A stretch of 64,000 nt of DNA, from assembly GCF_024102715.1 (NCBI RefSeq), contig NZ_JAGFJM010000109.1, positions 1 to 64,000 on the forward strand. The letters run 5' to 3'. This stretch comes from Nitrosomonas communis. Lineage in GTDB: Bacteria > Pseudomonadota > Gammaproteobacteria > Burkholderiales > Nitrosomonadaceae. The notes beneath the pieces were generated by a model. That model had not been told where the DNA came from and did no database searches. It worked only from the letters and a program-made list of their open reading frames with translations. Position numbers and translations under genes: made by a program. Each line of letters begins with the position of its first letter. Position 1 is the stretch's first letter. Positions 20,033-28,044 of the stretch are shown here, piece by piece.

Positions 20033-21370
20033 TTAGCGCTTCAATCTGACGATAAAGGATGCGCCGCTGTTTCTGTTTGGATCAATAGATAAAGCACCCT
20101 CGTATGCCTGGGCAATATCACGCACGATAGCCAGACCAATACCATGACCTGGCATCGATTGATCGGCTCTCACCCCGCGTTCGATGATTCTGCCTATTTC
20201 CTCATGTTTAATGCCGGGGCCGTCGTCTGCTACTTTAAGCACGATATCGTCATATTCGTATTGAGCACAAATAGCAACAGTCTGCCGGCACCATTTGAAA
20301 GCATTATCTATCAGGTTCCCGAGTAACTCCATCAGGTCCCCTTCATCCATTCTCAAGCAAATCTCAGGCGCAATTTCAATGGCAATCTGTGGATCTTTCT
20401 CGTAGTGGGCGCGATTGACTGTGTTCACAATTTTTTCAACGACGGGGCGTAACGCAATCAGCCGTGTGCCAGGCGAACTGCCAGCAGTGGCAGCACGGCG
20501 CAACTGATATTGAATGATGTTATCCATCCGGTCAATCTGCTCATCGAACACGGTTTTGATCGTTGCTGAAAGATTTTCTGTTCTGATTGCACCTCGCAGG
20601 ATAGCCAAGGGGGTTTTAAGGCTGTGCGCCAGATCGGCCAGTGCATTGCGGTAACGCTGCTGATGCTCCCGTTCGTGATAGATCAGCGAATTGATATTGT
20701 CGGTAATGCGTTTTAACTCGACTGGATAGACCCCTTGCACGCTTTCTTGCAAGCCGGCTTCGACCGCATTCAGTTCAGTTGAGACCTGCCGCACCGGCCG
20801 CAGCCCCCAGCCCAATACCAGCATCTGCATAATCAGTAATAGTAATCCCATCATGCTCAGCCAGCCCCATAAGTCTCTACGATAGCTGTCTATCTGCGCT
20901 TCTAGCGAGGTGCTATCTATGATCACGTGAAATGTAAACGGATAGTCACCTCCATCTGTTTCCCAGGCCACAGCAAAACTATAGATAAAATGAGGTTCAT
21001 CATTAAGCAGGATCTGCTCGAATTTTCTCTCTCCCTCTAATAGAATAGCGCGTGACGGTAGCGGGATGCTCAAGGTAGAAAACGATTTCCAGACGGGTGT
21101 ATTTTTTCGATCTGTAACGAATGCATAAACACCCGAATTGAGTTGCTCGAATTCAGTCAGGGCGGGAAGTTCTTCAGGCATGGATAAATTGCCATCGTCA
21201 TCGACTTCAACCTCTCCCATCAGTAAAAAAAGCTTGCCGAGCATACGATCTTGCAGCGCCGTCTGAGCGCTATCGTAAAAGGCGCGATCCAAAGTCAAGG
21301 CAGTCCCAACAATAAAGATCAGCAGCACGAATGATGCACTGAGCAGGATACGTTGGTTGAGCGATCTCAT
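20033..21370 (-). CDS. PhoQ-like sensor histidine kinase
   Basis: A 445-residue inner-membrane kinase. TM1 is about 8-28, followed by an acidic periplasmic sensor domain (about 30-168, with EVEVDDDG near 54-60) and TM2 about 170-190. The HisKA phospho-acceptor is in DLAHSLKTP (His249), and ATPase boxes are LLGNLIDNAFKWC, VADDGPGI and HGIGLAIVRDI. The acidic sensor recalls PhoQ, which senses Mg2+ and cationic peptides, but the ligand is not established. It overlaps the response-regulator gene by 4 bases. Confidence 0.9.
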   Translation of the reverse strand: MRSLNQRILLSASFVLLIFIVGTALTLDRAFYDSAQTALQDRMLGKLFLLMGEVEVDDDGNLSMPEELPALTEFEQLNSGVYAFVTDRKNTPVWKSFSTLSIPLPSRAILLEGERKFEQILLNDEPHFIYSFAVAWETDGGDYPFTFHVIIDSTSLEAQIDSYRRDLWGWLSMMGLLLLIMQMLVLGWGLRPVRQVSTELNAVEAGLQESVQGVYPVELKRITDNINSLIYHEREHQQRYRNALADLAHSLKTPLAILRGAIRTENLSATIKTVFDEQIDRMDNIIQYQLRRAATAGSSPGTRLIALRPVVEKIVNTVNRAHYEKDPQIAIEIAPEICLRMDEGDLMELLGNLIDNAFKWCRQTVAICAQYEYDDIVLKVADDGPGIKHEEIGRIIERGVRADQSMPGHGIGLAIVRDIAQAYEGALSIDPNRNSGASFIVRLKR

Positions 21371-22047
21371 GATGAAATTTTGATGGCAAAGCGATAGCCA
21401 CGGCCACGTAGCGTTTCTATTGGATTGAGTTTCCCGTCTGGATCAAGTTTGCGGCGCAAACGGCCAATCATGACTTCCAGCACGTTACTATCATGACTGT
21501 CGTCGTGAGGATAAAGATAATCGGTAAGTGCTTGTTTGGAGATCACTTCACCCTGATGGCGCAACAAATGCTCCAGCAGGCGATATTCAAACGTAGTCAA
21601 ATCCACAATCTCATCATTTAGCTTGACGGTTTGCTGCGTCATATCCAGCGTAATGGGTCCAGATTGCAATACCGTGTTTGGCACAGCGGCTGCACGGCGC
21701 AGTAGCGCCTTGAGTCTGGCCTGCAACTCCTCCATTTGAAATGGCTTGGCCAGATAATCATCTGCTCCCATCTCCAACCCTTTAACCTTGTCTTGCCAAC
21801 TATTACGCGCAGTGAGAATGAGTATGGGTAGTAAGCTTCCTTGCTTTCGTAAAGCAGCAATCACTTCCAGGCCGGATAATCCAGGCAGGCCGATATCAAT
21901 GATGGCTGCATCCAATGGATATTCACTTGCGATATACAAACCTTCCTTACCGTTATCACACGTATCAACCATATACCCATCTTCTTGCAGCTGCTGACAA
22001 ATTTGCTTTTGCAGCTTGATTTCATCTTCAATAATCAAGATACGCAT
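21367..22047 (-). CDS. OmpR/PhoP-family response regulator
   Basis: A 226-residue protein with a receiver domain (acidic EDE at 7-9, phospho-acceptor Asp51 in IIDIGLPG, Thr79, Lys101 in LAKPF) and a C-terminal winged-helix DNA-binding domain (LTTFEYRLLEHLL ... VLEVMIGRLRRKLD). It is co-transcribed with the kinase downstream. PhoP is the closest familiar subfamily; its targets here are unknown, but the two genes upstream are natural candidates. Confidence 0.93.
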   Translation of the reverse strand: MRILIIEDEIKLQKQICQQLQEDGYMVDTCDNGKEGLYIASEYPLDAAIIDIGLPGLSGLEVIAALRKQGSLLPILILTARNSWQDKVKGLEMGADDYLAKPFQMEELQARLKALLRRAAAVPNTVLQSGPITLDMTQQTVKLNDEIVDLTTFEYRLLEHLLRHQGEVISKQALTDYLYPHDDSHDSNVLEVMIGRLRRKLDPDGKLNPIETLRGRGYRFAIKISS

Positions 22048-22179
22048 AGTGCCATTCCGGGATTTAAATAACTAAAGTTTGTGCCAAATATTCATTCAAT
22101 GATGCGCAGGCATGATGATGCACATCTCATTTAAGTCAAGATTGCAATTGGACGGGATGACGTGTGACTGCTCAATGAT

Positions 22180-22464
22180 TTAATGAGTAGCGATAACCGC
22201 ACCGCTGCTCGCATCGATTGTCACAATATGCACGGTCCCTTTGCTACTGAGAATCTTGATACGATAACTATCAGCTGCACGCTGGACGGATAGCAGACGG
22301 CCTGGGACGTGTTGCTGGGCAATGGTGACTGCCTGTTGCTGGGTAATTTTCGTCTGATGATTGCTCGCCTGATAATAAAGAGGATTTCTCTGCGCACCAG
22401 CGATTGCAGAAGTGAAACCAGCGATAAAAATAGCCATCAGCAAGCAATGTCGATATGTCATCAT
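22180..22464 (-). CDS. PepSY-domain exported protein
   Basis: A 94-residue protein with an N-terminal signal (LLMAIFIAGFTSAIAGA) and a single PepSY-like domain: TQQQAVTIAQQHVPGRLLSVQ, then YRIKILSSKG and VDASSGAVI-like ending (TIDASSGAVIATH). PepSY domains are often peptidase inhibitors or sensors and occur next to two-component systems responding to metals. It lies 132 bases upstream of the response-regulator gene on the same strand. Confidence 0.85.
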   Translation of the reverse strand: MMTYRHCLLMAIFIAGFTSAIAGAQRNPLYYQASNHQTKITQQQAVTIAQQHVPGRLLSVQRAADSYRIKILSSKGTVHIVTIDASSGAVIATH

Positions 22465-22524
22465 TCTCTAAAAGCTTTAAGTCGCCCGGTAGCAGAATAA
22501 GCTTTCAGCTACCGGGTTTGAACC

Positions 22525-22899
22525 TTAATAGCCTAACATAAAACGGGCGTTTCCCGTGTTGATGCCCAGGAAAAAATTACCTGGCGCTGCGCCGTAATAA
22601 CCGCCGTCATAAACCGGTGGATAATAAGGCTGGTTGTAATAGATATTCCGCGTGTTGTAATGATTATGCTGGATGTGACGATGCTTGTGTTTATGGTGCC
22701 GCGGTCCGCCATAACCATAACCACCATATCCTGGCCCAGGACCATAATAATGATGATGTTCATGATGATCGTGACGGTCATGATGATGGTGATGACGATG
22801 ATGCCCTCTTCCAGCCTCAGCCGCCATAGGAACTGCCAAAGCAGCGCTTAACAACATGCCGGTCAGTAATTTAGCTGGCGTGATTATGTTTGTTCTCAT
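22525..22899 (-). CDS. Histidine- and glycine-rich exported protein
   Basis: A 124-residue protein with a signal peptide ending at AEA (about residue 29). A long His/Asp cluster (RHDHHEHHH) is followed by a Gly/Tyr-rich region (YGGYGYGG), another His/Lys block, and a hydrophobic C-terminus containing FFLGINTGNARF. It is probably a periplasmic or outer-membrane-associated metal-binding protein (Ni, Cu or Zn), by composition only. AAGGAGG lies 11 bases before the ATG. It is the first gene of a same-strand run leading to the PepSY and PhoPQ-like genes. Confidence 0.75.
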   Translation of the reverse strand: MRTNIITPAKLLTGMLLSAALAVPMAAEAGRGHHRHHHHHDRHDHHEHHHYYGPGPGYGGYGYGGPRHHKHKHRHIQHNHYNTRNIYYNQPYYPPVYDGGYYGAAPGNFFLGINTGNARFMLGY

Positions 22900-23231
22900 T
22901 TTCAGTCATACCTCCTTGGTTGTTTTTTTATTGATCAGAATTTCTTCTGTTGACAGTCAATTTATACCGGAGACAATGAACGCAAGCTGAACAAGCTGAA
23001 AAAAATAAAAAAATGCGGCTGCAAATGCTTATGGTTTATTTTGTAGAAGCAATTTACCTGACGCTCTGCAGAAAAAATGAAGCAATTCCCGCTTGCTCTT
23101 TGAAGTTCATGCTTGTAATCTCTTGCTCAATGAGCGTGAAAGTGTCATCCATATCGGATGCAAGTAAAAAATATGCGGAGATTGGCTGCATTAGCAGCGT
23201 TATCCATTAACCAGATCAAGCGGGAGGAAAA
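22900..23231. other. Divergent intergenic region, no gene seen
   Basis: This AT-rich 332 bp separates the histidine-rich gene (minus strand) from the beta-oxidation gene (plus strand). It contains the AAGGAGG ribosome-binding site of the former and GGGAGG of the latter (about 23221-23226). It must hold the promoters of both, but no hexamer pair stands out. Confidence 0.5.
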
Positions 23232-25727
23232 TTGAGTAGCTATCGCTTTATAGTGCGCAAAGCCGCAGTCCTGGGCGCAGGAGTCATGGGTGCACAGATT
23301 GCAGCGCATTTGGTCAATGCGAATATAGAAACATTGTTGTTTGAATTGCCCGCCGAATCTGGCGATCCTAGTACGCCTGCAACGAAAGCAATCGGCAAAC
23401 TGAAAAAACTTGAGCCTGCTCCCCTTTCGGTAGCCTCCAAAGCAGCTTGTATTCAACCTGCCAATTATGACCAGCATCTCGGTTTGCTCACGGACTGTGA
23501 TCTTGTCATCGAGGCGATCGCTGAGCGCATGGACTGGAAAACCGATTTGTATGCTAAGGTCGCGCCTTACCTCGGTCAACATACTATTTTTGCCAGTAAT
23601 ACCTCCGGCCTATCGATCAATCAATTAGCACAAGCATTCCCGGAGGAATTACGTCATCGCTTTTGCGGCATTCATTTTTTTAATCCGCCGCGTTATATGC
23701 ATCTGGTCGAGATAATCCCTTGCAAGGAGAGCGATACCAGCATGCTCGATGACTTGGAAGCATTCTTGGTCACCTATCTGGGCAAGGGTGTTATTCGCGC
23801 GAAAGATACCCCTAACTTTATCGCTAACCGGGTAGGCGTGTTTTCCATGCTAGCAGTCATCCATCATGCGGAAGCCTTTGGTTTAGGCTTTGATCTGGTT
23901 GACAAACTGACGGGTTCGCTTATTGGCCGCCCCAAGAGCGCCACTTTCCGCACGGCCGATGTGGTTGGTCTGGATATTCTGGCGCACGTCATCAACACCA
24001 TGCAAAATACCTTGGCTGATGATCCGTGGCATGCTTATTACACCCCTCCCGCCTGGCTGCAGGCCCTGATCGATCTGGGCGCGCTCGGGCAAAAAACTGG
24101 CAAAGGAATCTATCAGAAAATTGATAAAGAGATTCATGTGCTTGATCTTGCCACGAATAGCTATCGGCTTTCGGCAGATGCATTGGATGAAGATGTTGCC
24201 TCGCTCCTCAAACTAAAGAATCCAGTCGAAAAATTTTCGGCCTTGCGTTCCAGCGAACATCCGCAAGCGCAGTTTTTATGGGCGATACACCGTGATCTGT
24301 TTCATTATTGCGCTGTCCATTTGACTGCAATTGCAGACAATGCACGTGATCTTGATCTCGCTATCCGCTGGGGCTTTGGCTGGAACCAGGGGCCATTTGA
24401 AATCTGGCAAACAGCCGGCTGGAATCAGATTACTGCCTGGATCAATGAAGATATCGCTGCCGGCAAAAGCATGAGCAACGCACCTTTACCTGCCTGGGTA
24501 GAGGAAATAGGACAGAATGCCGTGCCAGGTGTGCATAGCGCGCAAGGTTCCTATGCACCACTCACGCATGCCATGCAGCCTCGCTCCACATTACCAGTGT
24601 ATCGCAGACAGTTATTCCCTGACCGCTTGTCAAACGAAGAAAGAGTATATGGGGAAACCATCTTTGAAACAGACGCAGTACGCATGTGGCATACCGGTGA
24701 TGAAATTGCGATCGTCAGTTTCAAAAGCAAGATGCACACCATTGATATCGAAGTGCTCAATGGATTGCAACAGGCGATCGAGGAGGCAGAGCATCACTGG
24801 CGTGCACTGCTAATCTGGCAAACCGAACCTCCTTTCTCGGCAGGCGCCAATCTGCAAAAAGCTACCGAGAAACCCAAAAGCGAGGAGCCACCCTCAGCTT
24901 TTGACCAGTTCATGAAGAAATTCAAGAAAACAGCGCAGTCTACTATATTACAAGCTGCGCGCAGCCTGGATCTGGCAGATGCACTGATGGCTGGCAAGCT
25001 TGCGGAAGTAGAAACGCTGATCACGCGCTTCCAGCAGCTGTCGCAGCATCTGCGATATTGCATGATTCCAACCGTGGCGGCAGTCGATGGACTTGCTTTA
25101 GGGGGAGGCTGTGAGTTCGTGATGCATTGTGATCGCGCTGTTGCCACACTGGAAAGCTATATCGGACTGGTTGAGGCAGGTGTTGGATTATTACCCGCTG
25201 GCGGCGGTTGCAAGGAACTGGCACTAAGAGCAGCGCGCAATGCCATAGATGACGATCCTTTTCCGCAGCTGAAGCATTATTTCCAGACAGTGGCAATGGC
25301 CCAACTCGCAAAAAGTGCTGAACAAGCAAAACAACTGGGTTATTTACGCCCGGCTGATCCCATCATCATGCATCGTTTTGAACTCCTCCATGCAGCGAAG
25401 ATACAAGCACTTGCTCTGGCAGAATCAGGTTATCGTCCCCCTTTAATGCCGCGCGGAATTCCTGTCGCAGGCTCTACTGGAATTGCAACGATCAAAGGAA
25501 CACTGGTCAATATGCTGGAAGGTCACTTTATTTCCGAGCACGATTATTTGATTGGCAGCAAAATCGCTCATGTCATGTGTGGAGGCGATTTGACACCAGG
25601 CAGTCTGGTTGATGAAGAGTGGTTTCTCAGGCTGGAGAGAAAAGCATTCATTGAATTGCTGGCTACAGAGAAAACGCAAGCACGCATCACGCACACCCTG
25701 AAAACAGGCAAGCCACTCAGAAACTAG
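23232..25727 (+). CDS. 3-hydroxyacyl-CoA dehydrogenase / enoyl-CoA hydratase (FadN-like)
   Basis: An 831-residue bifunctional beta-oxidation enzyme. The order is dehydrogenase first (NAD-binding GAGVMG at 15-20, C-terminal HAD domain to about 300, a second HAD-like region to about 420), then a crotonase domain (about 500-700, AVDGLALGGGCEFVMHCD near 615). This order is that of Bacillus FadN, the reverse of E. coli FadB. The start is TTG at 23232 after GGGAGGAAAA. Thiolase follows 46 bases downstream. No acyl-CoA dehydrogenase or ligase gene is visible here. Confidence 0.92.
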   Translation: MSSYRFIVRKAAVLGAGVMGAQIAAHLVNANIETLLFELPAESGDPSTPATKAIGKLKKLEPAPLSVASKAACIQPANYDQHLGLLTDCDLVIEAIAERMDWKTDLYAKVAPYLGQHTIFASNTSGLSINQLAQAFPEELRHRFCGIHFFNPPRYMHLVEIIPCKESDTSMLDDLEAFLVTYLGKGVIRAKDTPNFIANRVGVFSMLAVIHHAEAFGLGFDLVDKLTGSLIGRPKSATFRTADVVGLDILAHVINTMQNTLADDPWHAYYTPPAWLQALIDLGALGQKTGKGIYQKIDKEIHVLDLATNSYRLSADALDEDVASLLKLKNPVEKFSALRSSEHPQAQFLWAIHRDLFHYCAVHLTAIADNARDLDLAIRWGFGWNQGPFEIWQTAGWNQITAWINEDIAAGKSMSNAPLPAWVEEIGQNAVPGVHSAQGSYAPLTHAMQPRSTLPVYRRQLFPDRLSNEERVYGETIFETDAVRMWHTGDEIAIVSFKSKMHTIDIEVLNGLQQAIEEAEHHWRALLIWQTEPPFSAGANLQKATEKPKSEEPPSAFDQFMKKFKKTAQSTILQAARSLDLADALMAGKLAEVETLITRFQQLSQHLRYCMIPTVAAVDGLALGGGCEFVMHCDRAVATLESYIGLVEAGVGLLPAGGGCKELALRAARNAIDDDPFPQLKHYFQTVAMAQLAKSAEQAKQLGYLRPADPIIMHRFELLHAAKIQALALAESGYRPPLMPRGIPVAGSTGIATIKGTLVNMLEGHFISEHDYLIGSKIAHVMCGGDLTPGSLVDEEWFLRLERKAFIELLATEKTQARITHTLKTGKPLRN

Positions 25728-25773
25728 TCAGACTGCTCAATACCTTATAACTAAAGATTGATGGAGAAAACCC

Positions 25774-26973
25774 ATGGCTAAGCAAACTCAAGATGCCTAT
25801 ATCGTCGCGGCTTTACGCACACCTGTCGGTAAGGCTCCACGCGGAATGTTTAAGAATGTCCGTCCCGATGACATGCTTGTTCACGTGCTGCAAGCAGTGA
25901 TGAAGCAGTGCGAAGGACTCGATCCGGCCGCAATTGACGATGTGATCGCAGGTTGCGCCATGCCCGAAGCTGAACAAGGAATTAATGTCGCGCGCGTGGC
26001 GTTGTTGCTGGCCGGGTTGCCCAACAGCATACCTGGCATGACGATCAACCGCTTCTGCGCATCTGGATTGCAAGCAGTGGCATTGGCTGCAGACCGTATC
26101 CGCCTGGGTGAAGCAGATGTCATCATTGCCGGAGGCACCGAAAGCATGAGCATGATACCCATGATGGGCAATAAGGTCGCCATGAATCCTGCGATGTACA
26201 TGCATGATGAAAATGTAGCCATCGCTTATGGAATGGGCATCACCGCCGAGAAAGTGGCTCAGCAATGGAAAGTCAACCGTGACCAGCAAGATGAGTTTGC
26301 GATGACGAGTCACATGCGTGCGTTGCAAGCAATTGAAACGGGTGAATTCAAGCAGGAAATTGCTCCCTACCCTATTGAAGAAAAAAGACCTGATCTAACC
26401 TCGCATGAAACCATGACCGTAAAATCGGTAAAGGATACGGATGAAGGACCACGCGCCGATACTAGCCTGGCAGCGCTTGCAAAATTGAAGCCGGTATTTG
26501 CAGCCGATGGTTCGGTCACGGCAGGAAACAGTTCACAAATGTCTGATGGCGCAGGTGCAGTAGTCATGATGAGCGCAGCTGCATTGCAACGCTTCAATCT
26601 CACGCCAATCGGCCGGTTTATCGGCTACTCAGTAACTGGTGTTCCACCTGAGATAATGGGAATAGGTCCTATCAAGGCGATTCCCAAAGTACTGAAGCAG
26701 GTTGGCATGAAACAGGATGATCTTAACTGGATCGAGTTGAATGAAGCATTTGCTGCACAGAGTCTCGCGGTTATCAATGAACTTGATCTGGATCGCGCCA
26801 AAGTCAATCCGCTGGGAGGAGCTATCGCTCTCGGCCATCCCCTGGGCGCAACCGGCGCGATCCGCGTAGCGACGTTGCTGCATGGATTGCGTCGCCGCCA
26901 GCAGAAATATGGTATGGTTACCATGTGCGTAGGCAGCGGAATGGGGGCAGCCGGCGTATTGGAAGCACTATAA
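25774..26973 (+). CDS. fadA: Acetyl-CoA C-acyltransferase (3-ketoacyl-CoA thiolase)
   Basis: A 399-residue thiolase with the nucleophilic Cys in NRFCASGLQAVA (about 95), the catalytic His in GHPLGATGA (about 355) and the second Cys in MCVGSGMGAAG (about 385). It catalyses the last step of beta-oxidation and is probably co-transcribed with the preceding gene. A ribosome-binding site (TGGAGAAAA) precedes the ATG. Confidence 0.95.
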   Translation: MAKQTQDAYIVAALRTPVGKAPRGMFKNVRPDDMLVHVLQAVMKQCEGLDPAAIDDVIAGCAMPEAEQGINVARVALLLAGLPNSIPGMTINRFCASGLQAVALAADRIRLGEADVIIAGGTESMSMIPMMGNKVAMNPAMYMHDENVAIAYGMGITAEKVAQQWKVNRDQQDEFAMTSHMRALQAIETGEFKQEIAPYPIEEKRPDLTSHETMTVKSVKDTDEGPRADTSLAALAKLKPVFAADGSVTAGNSSQMSDGAGAVVMMSAAALQRFNLTPIGRFIGYSVTGVPPEIMGIGPIKAIPKVLKQVGMKQDDLNWIELNEAFAAQSLAVINELDLDRAKVNPLGGAIALGHPLGATGAIRVATLLHGLRRRQQKYGMVTMCVGSGMGAAGVLEAL

Positions 26974-27029
26974 GCGAGCTGATTAGATTGTCTTTTCTTA
27001 GCGTGAGAACCGAAGAAATTGATTCTTCT

Positions 27030-27200
27030 CTAATAAGAAGTATTCAGTCTCTGTAGCTTTGTTTTTTTCTGGATGAATTCTACTCGATGAAAGCACCCTC
27101 CTACAGCTTCTGCCACGCGCTGGAATTCAACAGCAAGAATGTCTCGGGGAACGATAAATACTTGACTAGCGCCTGATCTGAAATAAACCAGAACTCTCAT
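27030..27200 (-). CDS. Small ORF, 56 residues, unknown
   Basis: A minus-strand frame starts at ATG 27200 after GGGAGAGATATC, a plausible ribosome-binding site, and ends TAG at 27030. The product begins MRVLVYFRSGASQVFIVP and continues RDILAVEFQRVAEAVGG. The composition looks coding, with alternating hydrophobic strands and a helix. It lies in the 1.07-kb gap between the thiolase and ettA. I recognise no family. Confidence 0.4.
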   Translation of the reverse strand: MRVLVYFRSGASQVFIVPRDILAVEFQRVAEAVGGCFHRVEFIQKKTKLQRLNTSY

Positions 27201-27598
27201 GATATCTCTCCCAATAACTTGTTTTTTGTTTTATCCAATATTCCTCCTGGCGAGAAGTCCCCGATTTTTTTCGCTGATAGCAAGATAAATGGAGGCTTTT
27301 ACCACCTCATGCAGAAATGGACGCCCTGGGAAAAATTGCTTATTGCAAGCGTGTGCAATACTATTGCTGCTGGCTGGCTTTGCATGCGCATAACTTGTCT
27401 CCCTCATGGCAACCCGTTTTGTTATATTAAAAATAGCGATATCCTGGGATAACACTCAGGTAGTTGAATAACCACCCCATCGAGACTAATTGCCAACCAC
27501 AATCAATAGACTATATTAAAATGGCAAGCGATTGAATACGTGCAAACACGTAAAGGCTGATCCTGAGATATTGCCTGCCCTACTCAGCTTATTCATGC

Positions 27599-27649
27599 TC
27601 ATTCCATTTCTACATCAAAACTTATTTTGTTGATGTAGAAATGGAATGA
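27599..27649. repeat. Perfect 20-bp inverted repeat, 11-base loop
   Basis: TCATTCCATTTCTACATCAA (27599-27618) is the exact reverse complement of 27630-27649. A T-tract (GTTTTTTATC) follows on the plus strand a few bases on. The stem is AT-rich and very long for a terminator. Candidate roles are a transcript end, a protein-binding site or a remnant of an inverted-repeat element. Confidence 0.75.
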
Positions 27650-27851
27650 CTGAAGTTTTTTATCAAAAAATGGGGAACATTCATGCTATTTGTGGCTCTC
27701 ATTACCAGAGCAACAATAAGAACTCACGATGGCGGAGGTTGTAGCGCTTGTGTTAGCGAAGCACTGTATGGTGTGTATTTATACACCTTATCAAGTCCAT
27801 TCTGCCGCAGGCAATAGCTTCGGTATCACTCAGGTAAAGCGCACATTTCAT

Positions 27852-27939
27852 GAATTTCGTGAATCAAATTAAGGCCAGCCAGATGGACTGGTAGAATGTA
27901 GGTTTTGGCAGCAGCCAGTCCACGCAGCTCACGAAATTC
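27852..27939. repeat. Nested inverted repeats, possible structured RNA or REP unit
   Basis: An outer stem GAATTTCGTGA (27852-27862) pairs with TCACGAAATTC (27929-27939). An inner stem TGGACTGG (27884-27891) pairs with CCAGTCCA (27915-27922). GCACA and TGTGC flank the outer stem with a 4-5 base offset. The rest of 27201-28044 contains no gene I can support. Confidence 0.6.
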
Positions 27940-28044
27940 GTGTGCTCATTTGATATCTGACAATCTGTCAGCAGCAAAAGCTCAGATTTTAAAATAACCG
28001 TATAAGATTCCTAATAATAATCCACATCATCTTACCCACAATTT

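Noticed and set aside
22533..22851. Alternative frames through the histidine-rich gene (both strands)
   Set aside because: They are by-products of CAT/CAC/ATG-rich sequence; the minus-strand frame with signal peptide and AAGGAGG is the real one.
27219..27452. 77-codon plus-strand frame and its 74-codon antisense partner
   Set aside because: No ribosome-binding site and no protein-like pattern on either strand.
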